Positions 42,875 through 54,070 are shown, counted from the stretch's first letter. The stretch is DNA of 64,000 nucleotides from Vandiemenella viatica (GCA_031002005.1 JARYHS010013630.1:26503112-26567111); one strand, 5' to 3'. Notes: generated from the sequence alone by a model not told the origin. Translations and numbers: made by a program.

Positions 42875-43477
42875 ATGACGTTCCTATATGATTTCTTTTA
42901 CTTCTGCTTGTAAAATGTTTAAAGTTTGTAATAATCTCTACTGCTAGTCACAATGGTAATTTCCTGTAGTTTATTTGGTTTGTAAAATAATTTCATATTA
43001 GGGATGAGCGTGATTGTATGATTAAGATATCAGTGTTGGTTTTAAATTGTTTCTAAATTTAAGGTGGACATATCTGTCAATGTATTTCACGTAGAGAATG
43101 AGCGGTCATCGTGTGACGGTGTAGGTTAACGTGTGCATTTATGCATTTTCATTATTTATTGTTTTTGATCCTTTTTCAAATAAAATAATTTCAATTAATT
43201 TTACCTGAGATTATTGTTATTCAATTCATGCATAAATTAATGCAGCCAGAAAACCTTCATACCACACTATTACATTTACGTGAGGCTTACGTGGAGAAGA
43301 GGGTCTCGCTAATGTTGAAGCTCAAAAATAAAATCTTCTATTACCCACGCATTAATGCATTCACTGTATCGCCAAACAAACGAGTCACCATATTTCTTAG
43401 ATTAGTATAACAGCGATTCTATGGATAATAATTATAACGAAAGCATCTATATGGATCGAACATAAATAAGGATTAAC
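42875..43477. other. unassigned DNA
   Basis: AT-rich; a 60-codon frame at 43228 is not recognised. Confidence 0.4.
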
Positions 43478-43611
43478 TCTAGACGAATGCCGGGATAATT
43501 CCTTCAAAAGGTCATGGTTGAATTCCTTCCAGATCCTTACCGTCAGACCTTTCCCGCCTCTAATGACCTCTGCGTCGACGAGGCGTAAAGCCAAAGGCAA
43601 AAAAAAAAAAG
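43478..43611 (+). mobile_element. SINE-A copy, 3' half
   Basis: GACGAATGCCGGGATAATTC, AATTCCTTCCAGATCC, TCCCGCCTCTAATGACCTC and CGACGAGGCGTAAAGCC are present, followed by a pure A tail of eleven. The tRNA-like head is truncated. The A tail shows that this is a retroposition product. Confidence 0.85.
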
Positions 43612-43745
43612 AAATGTCAACTAAAAATTAATAAGTGGACTTAAACGAAATGCATATTTTTCCTTATGGTTGATTTGTAAATCATAATACATTGATCTGA
43701 TACGGAAACGTAAATAGGTAATCTAAGTTCTTAGCTTACTACAAT

Positions 43746-43855
43746 AGCGACGGCTATGCACACAGACTGAAAACATGTCCGGCCGTTGTTACCCTGGCCG
43801 CCTGACGTCATGATACAGTGACCAAACTGTCTTTTAATTAGCACTGATCATTAAT
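43746..43855 (+). repeat. dispersed repeat R5, copy 1
   Basis: It matches 51430-51545. GGCCGTTGTTA, TGACGTCA, GTGACCAA and GGCACTGATC-like blocks are shared in order. It is unclassified. Confidence 0.5.
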
Positions 43856-43869
43856 TTGCAACAATAATA

Positions 43870-44845
43870 GGAAATGACTGCGTAAAAGCAGTCAGGTTTG
43901 AATCGAGTAGCCTTGTGGAGTCAGATAAGCAGCTACTCCCCTGCAGAAGTCTCATATGTTAAAGTCTAGACCACTGAGCGAGTTCTCACGGGGAACAGCG
44001 CTTTCCCCTGCCCCAGAGTCATGCGTACCGCTAGGGTCAGTTCCTCACTGCGCCGAGTCTAGTTTTGCAGGCGCGCCAAGCTGGAAGAATCCGCAAACAT
44101 TTTTCACGTCGGGAGGCAACGGAGCATCTCGACCTTCGCCTGCGGCCGCAGAGACAATAAACTGATGAATGGAGCAGCCAAGGTCGACAGCTAGGTGGCA
44201 GCACGGGTCTATATATAGAACAGCCAGTGGCCGGTTCAACATAGGCCACTCCCTCGGCTAATCTGTCCTCTAATAGCCCGCATCAGAACAACAAAACGCA
44301 GTTGCTTCTTTCCATATTGTCATTAAACTCTTCTGCTCTCGCATGCAACTGTATAAAAATATCTTAAGTGTAATACAAATGTGACCACTAATGAAGTTTT
44401 AACACCACCTATCGAAATGTATATGTCGTAAAAATTGTTTATGCTCTCCGTTAACAAATATAGACGAATTTTTAGCGAGAAGATATTCTTCAACGTTTAT
44501 CTGCCCCCCCCACCCCCACCCCTCCCCACAAAAAAGTTGAGCTGAAACAAAAAACGATGGAACTTTTAATTTTGTTGAATGGAAAGAATAGTTTCAGTAA
44601 TATTTAAAATTAAAGAAAAAAAAAATGTTTCCACACTTTGTTACCAGAATATTCAGAAATACGGAAATTTATTTCCTCCGATTTGGCGACGATGGAGCAC
44701 TTGAACTCAGGTGAACAGTATCAATCATGGGAGAGGGAGGGAGAGGGGAGAAGAATCGAGTTCCTGCCCGTAGTCTATTGGAGAAGTCTTGTGTTGCCAT
44801 CTGCTTCAAAACGCGTAACTTTGTATGTTCTGTATGGTAAGTATA
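43870..44845. other. unassigned DNA, GC-rich at 43970-44250
   Basis: The GC-rich part has open frames on both strands and ends in a TATATATAG at 44211. No product is recognised. C-rich runs lie near 44505-44530. Confidence 0.25.
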
Positions 44846-45512
44846 GTTTTTAAGTGAAAACTTCTACACGCGCGCTAGACAATTTCTGGATGGGGGTAAA
44901 TCTAGAAGTTCGACATGTTATGACGAGTTGTGCGTATGACATGCGCGTTGGACGCTTCTTGAATGGGTAAAATCTTATAAATTCGCGTCACCAACATGCT
45001 AATGTTAACAGTACGTCCTATATCTGTAGCCATAAGTATTACGTGTAGCGCTTGTACAGCAGTAAAAGTATATATTATAATTGTATGTAATATAAAAAAG
45101 TTAATGTTTGTTTTTTGTTCTTGTTTGTTGTTTTTTGTTGTTGGTTTCTTTGTCTTTTTTGTTTTTAGCCAATGTTCTCCATACAAATACACTTTTCATT
45201 CGATTTGGATGGAGCCTGGTATACTTATAAAAACAAATAGAAAAACCCAGTTTACGTTTGATTTAAAAAGACCTAAACTCTCTCCTCCTTTCCTCTATCA
45301 CCTGAATTTCTGTCTACGTTGTTCACACAAATCCACAGTTTTTATCCGGTTTTGATAGTACTTAGTACATATATACTTCAAAACAAGGTGATCTGGTAGC
45401 TCTGCTGGGTTGTTAAGACGGCTAAGACAGGGGCATAATGAGCAGCTAATAGAAACCCTGTCACCAGGTCATCAAGTATGACGTGTTGCGCGTATGATGT
45501 TAAGTTTTCACT
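44845..45512 (+). repeat. composite repeat R4, copy 2
   Basis: It shares with 18951-19922 the AAGTGAAAACTT left border and the AAGTTTTCACTTCTGTCG right border. Inside are a TTGAATGGGTAAAAT block, two 140-bp monomers (45160-45386) and GGTAGCTC after the monomers. A SINE-B tail (AGCTAATAGAAACCCTGTCA) follows. Most of the tRNA-like head and the SINE-B body are deleted relative to copy 1. Confidence 0.55.
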
Positions 45513-45722
45513 TCTGTCGTGAGTCCCCAGTGACCGTCCCAGCATTGGCGTTGGTACTGCGGGGAGCACCGCAGTCAGTACGGCGGGTACGCGGTGCAGG
45601 GTCGGCCTGGTACCATTGCACCTCTCGCCTTTACACACTGACCCCCGCGGACAGGTGTCTCGTCTACTTCATTTACAAAGGTCTGTTTCTCCTTTGGAAA
45701 TATGAGAATGACTGGTACAGAT

Positions 45723-45780
45723 CAGCGTTTCTCAAACTTTTTCAAACCGAGCGCAAGTAAACTGTCAAAAATAATTTCAG
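45723..45780 (+). mobile_element. hAT-type terminus fragment
   Basis: CAGCGTTTCTCAAACTTTTT resembles a hAT MITE left end. No right end was found. Confidence 0.3.
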
Positions 45781-45829
45781 TTGCCACTAACTTATATGGG
45801 CCTAATTTTTGAACGCATGTTTTTGAACA

Positions 45830-46720
45830 AATGTTTTGAATGGAGTGTGGCTCTTTATGGGGCAGAGACGTGGATGGTGAGGCGAGCAAATGAAAAACGG
45901 TTACAAGTGTTTGAGATGTGGATGAGGAGGACAATGGACAGGATAAGCTTGATGCATGGGCGTATCCAGCGAGAGGCAGGAGGGGTTGGCTACTGCCCCC
46001 CCCCCCCAGGAAAAAAATCAAGTTGCCTTCAGTACGCTTTGACGAGTGAAGAACTGCCTTAAGAGCACTATGGGAGAGGAAAGATTGACTGGACTATGCC
46101 TGATGAGTGTGCATCAATATTTTGTGAAAGAACACCTTGAGATATTGACATACAATGTTAGTGAAAATTTTTTGAGAATCCGAGACGATTAATGTTTACA
46201 TAAAAAAAAACTCCAATTGTGTTACGATCTTAACTACATAGTAGGTCGTTAGATTTAGTAGTTGGATTACTATGTTAATAGATAATAATCGATAGTAAAA
46301 CAGTTTCCTCAATAGGTTTTGTAAGAAATCGTCATGTTTGAGTTCCCCACCCTCTTCCTCAACACCAATACGAGTTTCTCCCCCCCCCCAGTTCAAATCT
46401 AGCCCCTCCCCCTAATTCTGATTCTGTATACGCCCTTGATTGATGGATAAAGTCACTAATGTTGAAGTTCTGGAAAGGGTTGGTGAAAGGAGAAAATTAG
46501 TCCAAGTCATAATAGAAAAAAAGAAAGAAGAACTGGGTTGGACACTTGCTGAAAGATGAATGCTTGCTAAAAGACGCCTTGGAAGGACTAAAAGAGTGAG
46601 AGGAAAAAGGAGGTGCAAGATTTCAGATAACAACAGAGAAAATGGCAACTACATGGACATGAAGAGAAGGGCAGAAGAGCCTGGAGAACAGCCATGTGAA
46701 AACCTGGCTCAGGGCAGAAC
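45830..46720 (+). mobile_element. LINE-B2 fragment, interrupted by a MITE
   Basis: A second FADD-type LINE family, distinct from the copy at 38241. EWSVALYGAETWMVRRANEK, RLQVFEMWMRRTMDRISLM is read at 45838-45954. After the insertion the same coding line resumes at 46440 with MDKVTNVEVLERVGERRKLV, then RLGRTKRVRGKRR and YMDMKRRAEEPGEQP. It ends in VKTWLRAEHW, the usual C-terminus of these proteins. One stop (ER*MLAKRR) and other changes break it. Confidence 0.88.
45955..46438. mobile_element. hAT-like MITE inserted in LINE-B2
   Basis: It begins CATGGGCGTATCCAG and ends GTATACGCCCTTG, which are inverted repeats. TTGATG is present on both sides (45949-45954 and 46440-46445). Removing the insert restores the LINE frame from RISLM to DKVTN. 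The interior has C runs (about 46000 and 46381) and no transposase. The termini resemble hAT MITEs, though the duplication seen is 6-7 rather than 8 bp. Confidence 0.8.
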
Positions 46721-46739
46721 ACTGGTGATGTGTATGTTA

Positions 46740-48030
46740 TTAACCAACCATACCACGCACCACGACCCCATAACACCCGCAATGCGGCCCTCGTGAAACG
46801 GTCTCCGTGACTTAATCCTCAAAGGAACGCCGCTCCGTTTGACGCCGACAGCGAATGTGTTTTATAAATATACAGTCACACTAAAAAAACAGTCATATCC
46901 CCGTATCCTGGAAATATTGCCTGCTCCTCGAAATATTCATGGCTTTTTCAAAGTTTTGTTTATAGGTTTATGGCTTAGAGTATCCTATAGCCTTGTACGG
47001 TTCAGGTTTTAACTATGGTTCAGATTTTACCTATTTTTTTATTAATTTAATTTTTGTTATGATATCTTTAGTTGAATCAAAGGACCACGTGTCTGGTATA
47101 GATGTACCACATGGGACTGCAGGTTTCATTACTCACTTTTCAATACAGTGGGAGTATTAGCTTGGAAATACACTAGGATTTCTTTTTATTTTTCTTTGAA
47201 ATATGTCCAAGTCTAGAGTTTTCTATCTGCACTGCGCTGTACATGCTGTTTACAATGTACTAGTTTTAAATGAGTAACCCCCAAATAGAGACGATTATTT
47301 AAATGTTATAAGCACGAATATTGTAAGCTTCATATCGCTTATATAATATTGTGATATTATTCTATTTTACTCAATCATTTAAATTAATAATCTAATATCA
47401 ATTAATGCGCAGGTCTGAGAAATTACAGATTTCTCACTAAACAACAAACTGCATTTGATTTGTGACAGCAAAAACTGTATTTAATTTGCATATTCAGAAC
47501 ATGATATGGCAAATAAAACTGACCACTTATATATTTACCTTTACCAAAATCATTTAAATTTTCTCAAAATCATCCTTATCAAAAAAATTGGGCATTTCCA
47601 TTCAGCTTCAGATACTATTTATTTAACCCTTGTGTTACAAAATACAAAAACATAAATGTTAAAATTAGATACAACATTACTTTTTCACACTCCCACTATT
47701 ATATAAAATCATTTACTCATATAAATTTCAGGAAATAAAAAGATTATGCTTGATAGCTACTCAAACAACAAAGCATCGCACTAGCATCTTTACGTACAGC
47801 AATGGAATTAACTGATATCTTTACGGACGTGTTATGGTTCCGCGATTGTTCCAGGAAGTCACTAACCGTGATAACTCTATAGGAAGGTAAAAGAATGCAT
47901 TTTGCAGTAACATCGCTCACAGCCGAAGGTCGCGCTCATCCAGTGTAAAGCTGAGATGCTTATCGCATCCGTCGTACCACCAGTTGTTACTTCTGGTAAA
48001 GCAACTGGGCACGTGCGGTGCATATACAGT
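46740..48030. other. unassigned AT-rich DNA
   Basis: Very AT-rich with no long frame on either strand. No repeat shared with the rest of the window was recognised. Confidence 0.4.
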
Positions 48031-48462
48031 TAATATGTGTGGAGCACAGCGGTTTACGGTAGCGAAACATGGACTTTAGGAATACCGGAAAGATGGAAAA
48101 TTGAAGCATTTGAAATGTGGTGCTACAGAAGAATGCTGAAAATTAAGTGGACTGACAAAGTAAGAAATGAACGAGTTTTGGAAATGATGGGTGAGGAAAG
48201 AAGTTCGTGAAGAAGCTTACAGAAAGAAGAGACAGGCTGGTAAGTTATATTTTGTGACATGCTGGATTGGTTAATTTGTTGGTGGAGGGAACATCGAAGG
48301 TAAGAACTGCAGAGGAAGACAGAGATTAGAATATATGAAGCAGATAATTGAGGACATGGGTTGTTGGGGATATGTAGAGATGAATAAGATAGCACAAGAT
48401 AGGAAGGGATGGAGGATTGCATCAAACCAGTCGAAAGAATGACGAAAGCAAAAAAATAAAAA
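48030..48462 (+). mobile_element. LINE-B 3' fragment
   Basis: Reads WSTAVYGSETWTLGIPERWK, then IEAFEMWCYRRMLKIKWTDK and VRNERVLEMMGEERSS. After a frameshift it continues to the family end, GGATTGCATCAAACCAGTCG. It is close in sequence to the copy at 38241 but in the opposite orientation and more broken. Confidence 0.9.
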
Positions 48463-48548
48463 ATCATAGAGCGCATCCAGCTTAAATACCAAGCAACTCT
48501 TTAACGAAATGCTTCATGGGAAGATCATATTTATTACTTCTAAAAGAT

Positions 48549-48568
48549 TGTGTGTGTGTGTGTGTGTG
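48549..48568. repeat. (TG)n microsatellite
   Basis: Ten TG units just downstream of the LINE-B fragment. Confidence 0.95.
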
Positions 48569-48569
48569 A

Positions 48570-49424
48570 CGAGCTGTCTTTCTCCGTTCATAGTTGACCA
48601 AAATCGATAAATGAGGTATAATTTTAAATATTAAGTTCACGCTTTGGTAACATAATTAATTTAAAAAATAAGTTTTCGGAATTCAACCTTTAAATTGCAA
48701 AATTATGGACAGTTAGATCACGGGTATGCGACAGCTCAGATTCAAGTAGCTAGGAGTCACTGGCGTCCATGAAGAGTGATCACACTACTGCTAGATAGCG
48801 GCACTAGATATTGTTCAACTGTACGTGTTTTCTAGACTTGGAAATATTTCATCATTGTTTCGCAAGACGGTGCTACTGTTTTGCTAGGTATCTGTTTCAG
48901 TTAACAAATGAACAATTGCTGCGAATGAGTCGCTTCTTCTTCCATCCCACTACAAACACCAGCCTCCTTATTCATCGTACACCACTTCCGTAATTTTCAC
49001 ACTGGCCACATTTCTATCTATAAAACAAAAACCGTGTATATTGGTTCCAGAAAAACTAAAAACCAACTGTCCAGATTTAGAGGGGGTTTTCACTGTTTTA
49101 AAGATTAGAATCTTGACTGAATTTTTTTGGTATGTCTTATGCTCCAACGTAACATAACGCCGGAGCTGTAATTAAATATCTGAACGTATTGTGTGAAACA
49201 CCAAAGATGAAATACCAACAAGATACATGCGTCATACTTCCTAAAATATAATAGCCATACTATCGCATGTAACGTTTACTTCCCTAAATTTTGGTTTTTA
49301 GCCTAGTCATTTTAGCGAGCAGCTGTAGTATGAAAGGTTATCTGGATACGTAATGACTATATAATCCAACTTCCCGCTTATTATACACATCAGCACAAAA
49401 CAGCCAAATCTCTTCCATATTTGG
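48570..49424. other. unassigned DNA
   Basis: A 60-codon frame at 48811 is not recognised. No repeat seen. Confidence 0.4.
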
Positions 49425-49722
49425 CAGCGCGGTCTGGTTGCTCAATTGATTAACGGACCTGACTGAGGAACGGAAGGTCCCCTGTTCGAATCCCGGTCTT
49501 GGTCGGAACCTTTACAGCCTTAAAAACTGACATTCACCTCCAGCAAAGCATTTCTTTGTCACGTGAAGTACGACCGGACGCTCCGTGGTCGGGATTCCTC
49601 GTAAAGCTGCAGGTCCCCTATACCACGTCGGACTGGGTTAGGGCAGCCACGACAGAGGCGCATTGAAACTTTGTCAATCGGCGGCCGAACCGCCCTTCGG
49701 TGTCTCCCGGCCAACAATGACA
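49425..49722 (+). mobile_element. SINE-B copy, full length
   Basis: The best copy of this family. The head has GGTTGCTCAATTGATTAACG (A-box-like) and CCTGTTCGAATCCCGGTC (B box). The body has CCAGCAAAGCATTTC, GTGAAGTACGACCGGACGCT and GGTCGGGATTCC. The end is AACTTTGTCAATCGGCGGCC. It is collinear with 19541-19822. The acceptor stem does not close, so it is not a functional tRNA gene. Confidence 0.82.
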
Positions 49723-49729
49723 TACACCC

Positions 49730-50384
49730 CTTTTTTATCAGCAAAGACTGTGTTACGTGTGTAGTGGACTCCCAGTAGAAAACTTGTAAACTATGATGAG
49801 ATTGCCCATTAACATGACTGACCCCGAGCTTCCATCCCGCTAACATCCTCCAAGAATAAAATAGCCAATCTTTTTGAATTATGGAGCCCGTAGGTGCTTC
49901 TCACTGTCTGAGCAAGGCGTGAGATATTCTGAGGTGGCTTTGCTTTCTTTGTCTGCCCAGGTCGTCACCCTTTTAGTGTTGCCGACGTCTAGCAGGAAGG
50001 CATTAGCATCATGAGACTCTGAAATATCCGCCCTCGCTCGATACTTTGGGAGAATTATTATAAATACAATTAGCTTGCAAATGAAGGAAAAAGTATTAGA
50101 AATTATTCGCATATTTTATCACACAATTTGCTATTGAAGGTTATTTTCTCGGCTGCAGCACACAATTAATAATTTCTTAACAAATAGACCTATTAATTGG
50201 CATTATCACTGGAGAGACCTAAAGCGTTTCATTAAAATATAAATTATTCGTCATTTCCTTAGTCACAAGTAGCACATAAGACCGTTGGAACTCTCCCGTC
50301 TGATATAAAGGTTGGCTTTCTGGAGACGAGGAGGGAAACTGGGACGATGACTTATCGGACTCAAAGATTTTAATTTTGCTGCAG
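49730..50384. other. unassigned DNA
   Basis: No recognised gene or repeat. Confidence 0.4.
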
Positions 50385-50660
50385 CTTGAAGATGGGAGAC
50401 GGTGAAAACCGGTGCCAGCCCATTCATGCCTACTCATCCGAAAGACAGCAACGGTCGCCAGGCTTAAAGCTGACGGATCACCATCAGCAGTGCCGTGTGA
50501 CCTCACTCCTTGCGCACTGCGGAGAGTTTTGTGGTTTAACCCGAGGCTTTGGTGCACAATATGGTGATTAGGAACTGTGCACCACGCCCTCTCCTACCCT
50601 GCCGGCCAAGTCCTAATAATGGCAATATCTCCACCAGCAGGAATACAGCCTGCCATTCCT
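50385..50660 (+). repeat. dispersed repeat R3, copy 2
   Basis: Homologue of 9413-9660. GTTTAACCCGAGGCTTTGG, GGTGATTAGGAACTGTGCAC and GGCCAAGTCCTAATAATGG align with the first copy. It is unclassified and non-coding on present evidence. Confidence 0.6.
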
Positions 50661-50664
50661 GTAC

Positions 50665-51425
50665 CAGAGGCGGATACCATCACCGAGATGGAGCTGGAAC
50701 TTCAGCGAACCCAGCCATGGTCACTCGAATGTCTAGCTGGACGTGAGGGTCTTGCGTGGGATCGTGTAACTGCAGCCTTGGATTTTGTACCACGCTTTTG
50801 GAAGTCGGCGATGAAGGCGCGTCCGTTTTTTTCCCTCCTAGTGGCCTTCCGATTGATTGGCCGCTTGTAGCCGACAATCAGCGGCAAGTAAAAAGCGGCT
50901 GCAGTCAGCCATTACGGGACTGTAACGCATTATTAGCGTCAACTACCGAGCCGGCCTCCGGCTAAACGACGCTGTGGCTAATGGAGGAAACAGTGGCCTC
51001 TCTGCAGTAGCCTCGGGATACGTCCACTTTAAAAGCAACGGAAAAGGAAACTGCGACAGATATGTTGCTGTTGTTAGTAGATATTAACTGCAAAGTCCGT
51101 GAAAAATTCCGGGTGGAACGCAGTGTTCAGGCAATTCGTTTCTTCGCATTTATGTAACTATAGAGAATTGTTACCAAATGGCACCTACAACGTTGATTCG
51201 ATAATGTTGTATATATTTCATAGCTTAGTATAAAAACGACATCTATGGACAGATAATATAATCAAAACATCTACATCAATCAGATATAAATAAACAAACA
51301 AATTAATGAGTAATATGAGCATTTAAGGGAAATACATGATTTTATTGATGATTCGTTTGTAATTTAAAATATAATGTACCATTACGAAAATAAAATGGCT
51401 AATCTAATTTTTATTATTTTTATTA
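50665..51425. other. unassigned DNA
   Basis: 50700-50960 is GC-rich with overlapping open frames on both strands, none recognised. The rest is AT-rich. Confidence 0.3.
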
Positions 51426-51429
51426 CTAT

Positions 51430-51545
51430 AACGACATCTGTGGACAGAGTGAAACATCTCTGGCCGTTGTTAGTGCCGAGCGCGTGACGTCACAGAGTTA
51501 CAGACACGATGACCAATGTGGCCTTTCATTGGTACTGACCTCTCT
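51430..51545 (+). repeat. dispersed repeat R5, copy 2
   Basis: Homologue of 43746-43855, with GGCCGTTGTTA, GTGACGTCA, GATGACCAATGT and TTGGTACTGACC in order. Confidence 0.5.
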
Positions 51546-51559
51546 GCAGTGCGTATGAA

Positions 51560-52236
51560 GTGACGGCATACGACTCTTGATGGAGACTGGCCGCTTGGTC
51601 GGTAACGTTTAGACCGATGCCCACTTTGTGTTTTTCGGAAGAACAGACCTGAATGGCCCCGCACCTGGTTTCACCCTCTCCCTTGTTCATCTCTCATTTC
51701 ATACAATACAAACAACTCTCTATACCGAACACACATTCTACGAAAGTATCGCATATACGATCACTCCTACAATAACACATACGAACACAGAATAGGGAAG
51801 GCAATGGAAAACCATCCCAATTCAGTCTCTAAAGTTCCCACGGAGGAACACATCTTCGTCAGAAGCCGACAACTCCCGGAATCGGATACCGCATCATGAT
51901 GCTACAGTTACTATTGTAAATGTATAACTTCAGAACATTTAATTCTGAGTAGTGATTGAAGCGAATCGTAACATGATCTGCGTCCAATCGATTTCTGCTC
52001 AACCTTGGAAGTACCTCGATTACCTGTATCTACTGGCAGAGTTGCGTAATAAATGAGCCACCAAATAAAGACGGTTGAAGCAGTTTGTCCAAATCACATC
52101 GCTGCATCGAAATCCGCTGAGCAGCAAAGACGGAGTGAGAACCCTATGTACAGCGAGATCGGATGTGTCCCTCCTTAACACGTCTACGTCTCTTCGAACT
52201 AAACAGGAATTCTTCAAATATTGCAGAATTCTTAGG
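51560..52236. other. unassigned DNA
   Basis: No gene or repeat recognised before the LINE-A copy. Confidence 0.4.
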
Positions 52237-52950
52237 CTCAAATGGAAAGATATATGTGTAGGAATTAGGAGCAGTGCAAAGTTTGGGAAATATGACCATC
52301 ACCACAAGATGGCACTCAATTCCATAAACAACCGTGTGAGAGGATTTTCTTTCGTAGGTAAGGGGGCATTCATAAATTACATTACGTGAGGTGTTTTTCC
52401 GGAATTCCGGACCCCCCCCCCCTCCCTCTCTGCTGAGATTTCGTGAGATTTGGCCGAATCCCCCCCCCCCCCTCTGGTGAGATTTGGTCCGTGAGAACCC
52501 CTTCCCCTAGAAATCGCCCTCAAAACTTTGTTTTTTTAGGTCTCACCCTTCAATATCCGGTTACACCCCCACTTTTCAACGAAATACCCCTCTAAAATCG
52601 ACTTTCACGCAACTTGTAGACCTATTTTTTTTTAGCTCTACAGTCCAATTTTTTTTTACAAAACCTCACGTGTGATTTCCTTAGACCCCTCCCCCCCCCT
52701 TGGTGAGATTTGGTGAGATTTCGCCGGACCCCCCCCCCTATTTCACCTCACGTTATTTATGGATGCCCCCTAAGGGGGTCAACAATTGGAATAAATAACC
52801 AAGCGAAATGATGAATAATTTACCAGAAGTGCTGAAAAATTTGAGGTTGAAATTTGTTTAGGGCAAAAGTAGACACGTGCAGGAAAGGCGTGAAATGGGT
52901 GTGTAGGGAAATTGACACCGGAGCATGCATTCCATCGCAATTAAATTAAA
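52237..52950 (+). mobile_element. LINE-A copy 5, split by a MITE
   Basis: The C-terminal coding part (TGGAAAGATATATGTGTAGG onward) runs to TTCGTAGGTAAGG at 52362 and resumes at 52771 with GGGGGTCAACAATTGGAATA. It ends GTAGGGAAATTGACACCGGA and a TTAAATTAAAT tail. The insert lies between two points that are adjacent in the other LINE-A copies. Confidence 0.9.
52362..52770 (-). mobile_element. Harbinger-like MITE, copy 2, with TAA duplication
   Basis: The termini are GGGGGCATTCATAAATTAC and GTTATTTATGGATGCCCCC. TAA is present on each side (52359-52361 and 52771-52773), and excision would restore the LINE-A sequence. It is the inverted counterpart of 15188-15599. Here C runs dominate the plus strand. 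Confidence 0.88.
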
Positions 52951-53095
52951 TTAAATACACGTCATATTCGTATTTCAGCCACATCATGTCACGTCTTCAA
53001 GATCTGTTATCCTAAAGACTCATTTCTGATTCCGGAAAACTCATTGTCACTTATAGACTTTGTGTGATACATTTCCTGTTTAAACAGACCTTAAG

Positions 53096-53355
53096 AGCAA
53101 TAAAATCTTCTCGGGTGTCCTGCCGGATGGTATTGTATAAACACGACGCTTCGCCAGGAAACTCTGCTGTCTTCGTCAGGTATCAGGTCTCTTCTAGCTG
53201 CCGCAAGGTGACAGCCAACTTGAGACAGCTAGAAGAGACCTGATGAAGACAGCAGAGCTAGCTGTCGAAACGTCGTGTTTATACGATACCATCTAGCTGG
53301 ACACCCGAGAGGATGTTATTGTATCGATACGCCGGAAAAGTACCCACTCACACAT
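53096..53355 (+). mobile_element. tailed foldback element (FB family), best copy
   Basis: CAGACCTTAAG flanks the unit exactly at 53085-53095 and 53356-53366. Arms 53098-53202 and 53225-53321 pair through GCAATAAAATCTTCTCGGG, GTATAAACACGACG, GCTGTCTTCATCAGG-like text and CTCTTCTAGCTG. Beyond the right arm is a 33-base unpaired tail starting ATCGATACGCCGGAAAAGTA. The layout is the same as at 6499. It encodes nothing. Confidence 0.78.
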
Positions 53356-53599
53356 CAGACCTTAAGGGCTCAGACAATATTCATGGTCCGTGACCCTTAC
53401 AACTGTTTTTGTTGTTTCTTTTAGGCTCTGTGCAATACATTATTTTTGTTTAAATTGACAATTAGCAATTTCCATGGGCAGACCCCGGACAAAGCTCGCA
53501 TTCAGCTACCTCAACCTGCCTGCTAACTGGGAACTATTACAGTCCCGTGACCATACCACGTAGGGGCCTACACCGGCTCCCACTCAGTCTTATATACAA

Positions 53600-53840
53600 T
53601 CATCAAGAAATCTTGTGTCCAGCGTTTCAAGATGGTGCTAGTTGAGATGTCGAGGAAGCCTGAGGATGGGCATAACGCGTGAGTTTCGTAACGGCTGCGT
53701 GGCGAGACCGGCCAAGAGGTACCGACGGAAATAGCAGCCGGGTGTCGAAACCACGACCCTCTACAGCCGAGCGGACGCCGCGTTGCGTTACCTCGGGCTG
53801 TCCGTACGTGCGCCGCACTCCTTGGAGACGTTTTAAATAG
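53600..53840 (-). mobile_element. possible third tRNA-derived SINE
   Basis: The minus strand has GAGGTAACGCAACGCGGCGT and then GTGGTTTCGACACCC at Pol III A/B-box spacing, in a GC-rich block. No second copy is present here, so the assignment rests on the boxes alone. Confidence 0.4.
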
Positions 53841-53860
53841 GAAGAGTCTTTTGACGAATC

Positions 53861-54070
53861 GTAGTGGGTGAGCGGCAACGCGCTGGTCTGGCACTCGGAA
53901 ACTCGTGGGTTCAAACACCCGTCCGGCCATCCAGGTTTCTGATTTCCAAGGTTTTACAAAATCACTCCGGGAGAACTCCGCAGTGGTTCTTCAAAAGCCC
54001 ATAGCCGAGTCCTTTTCCCTCCCTTTTCATCACCCATCTCTGATTATCTTGACGTGGAGAAAGCCATGAG
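53861..54070 (+). mobile_element. SINE-A copy, full length
   Basis: GTGAGCGGCAACGCGCTGG (A box), GGGTTCAAACACCCGTCCGG (B box) and CAAAATCACTCCGG are followed by the AAAGCCCATAGCCGAG block and GAAAGCCATGAG at the end. Moderately diverged. Confidence 0.85.

Noticed and set aside
44996..45355. 119-residue plus-strand frame
   Set aside because: It lies within composite repeat R4 and its 140-bp monomers; residues are low-complexity (Phe, Val, Cys) from T-rich DNA.
49425..49510. tRNA gene with GAATCCC T-loop
   Set aside because: No closed acceptor stem, and the copy continues into a body shared with 19541-19822; it is SINE-B.
53568..53930. 120- and 95-residue minus-strand frames
   Set aside because: They cover a GC-rich SINE-like block and the head of a SINE-A; no protein family recognised.
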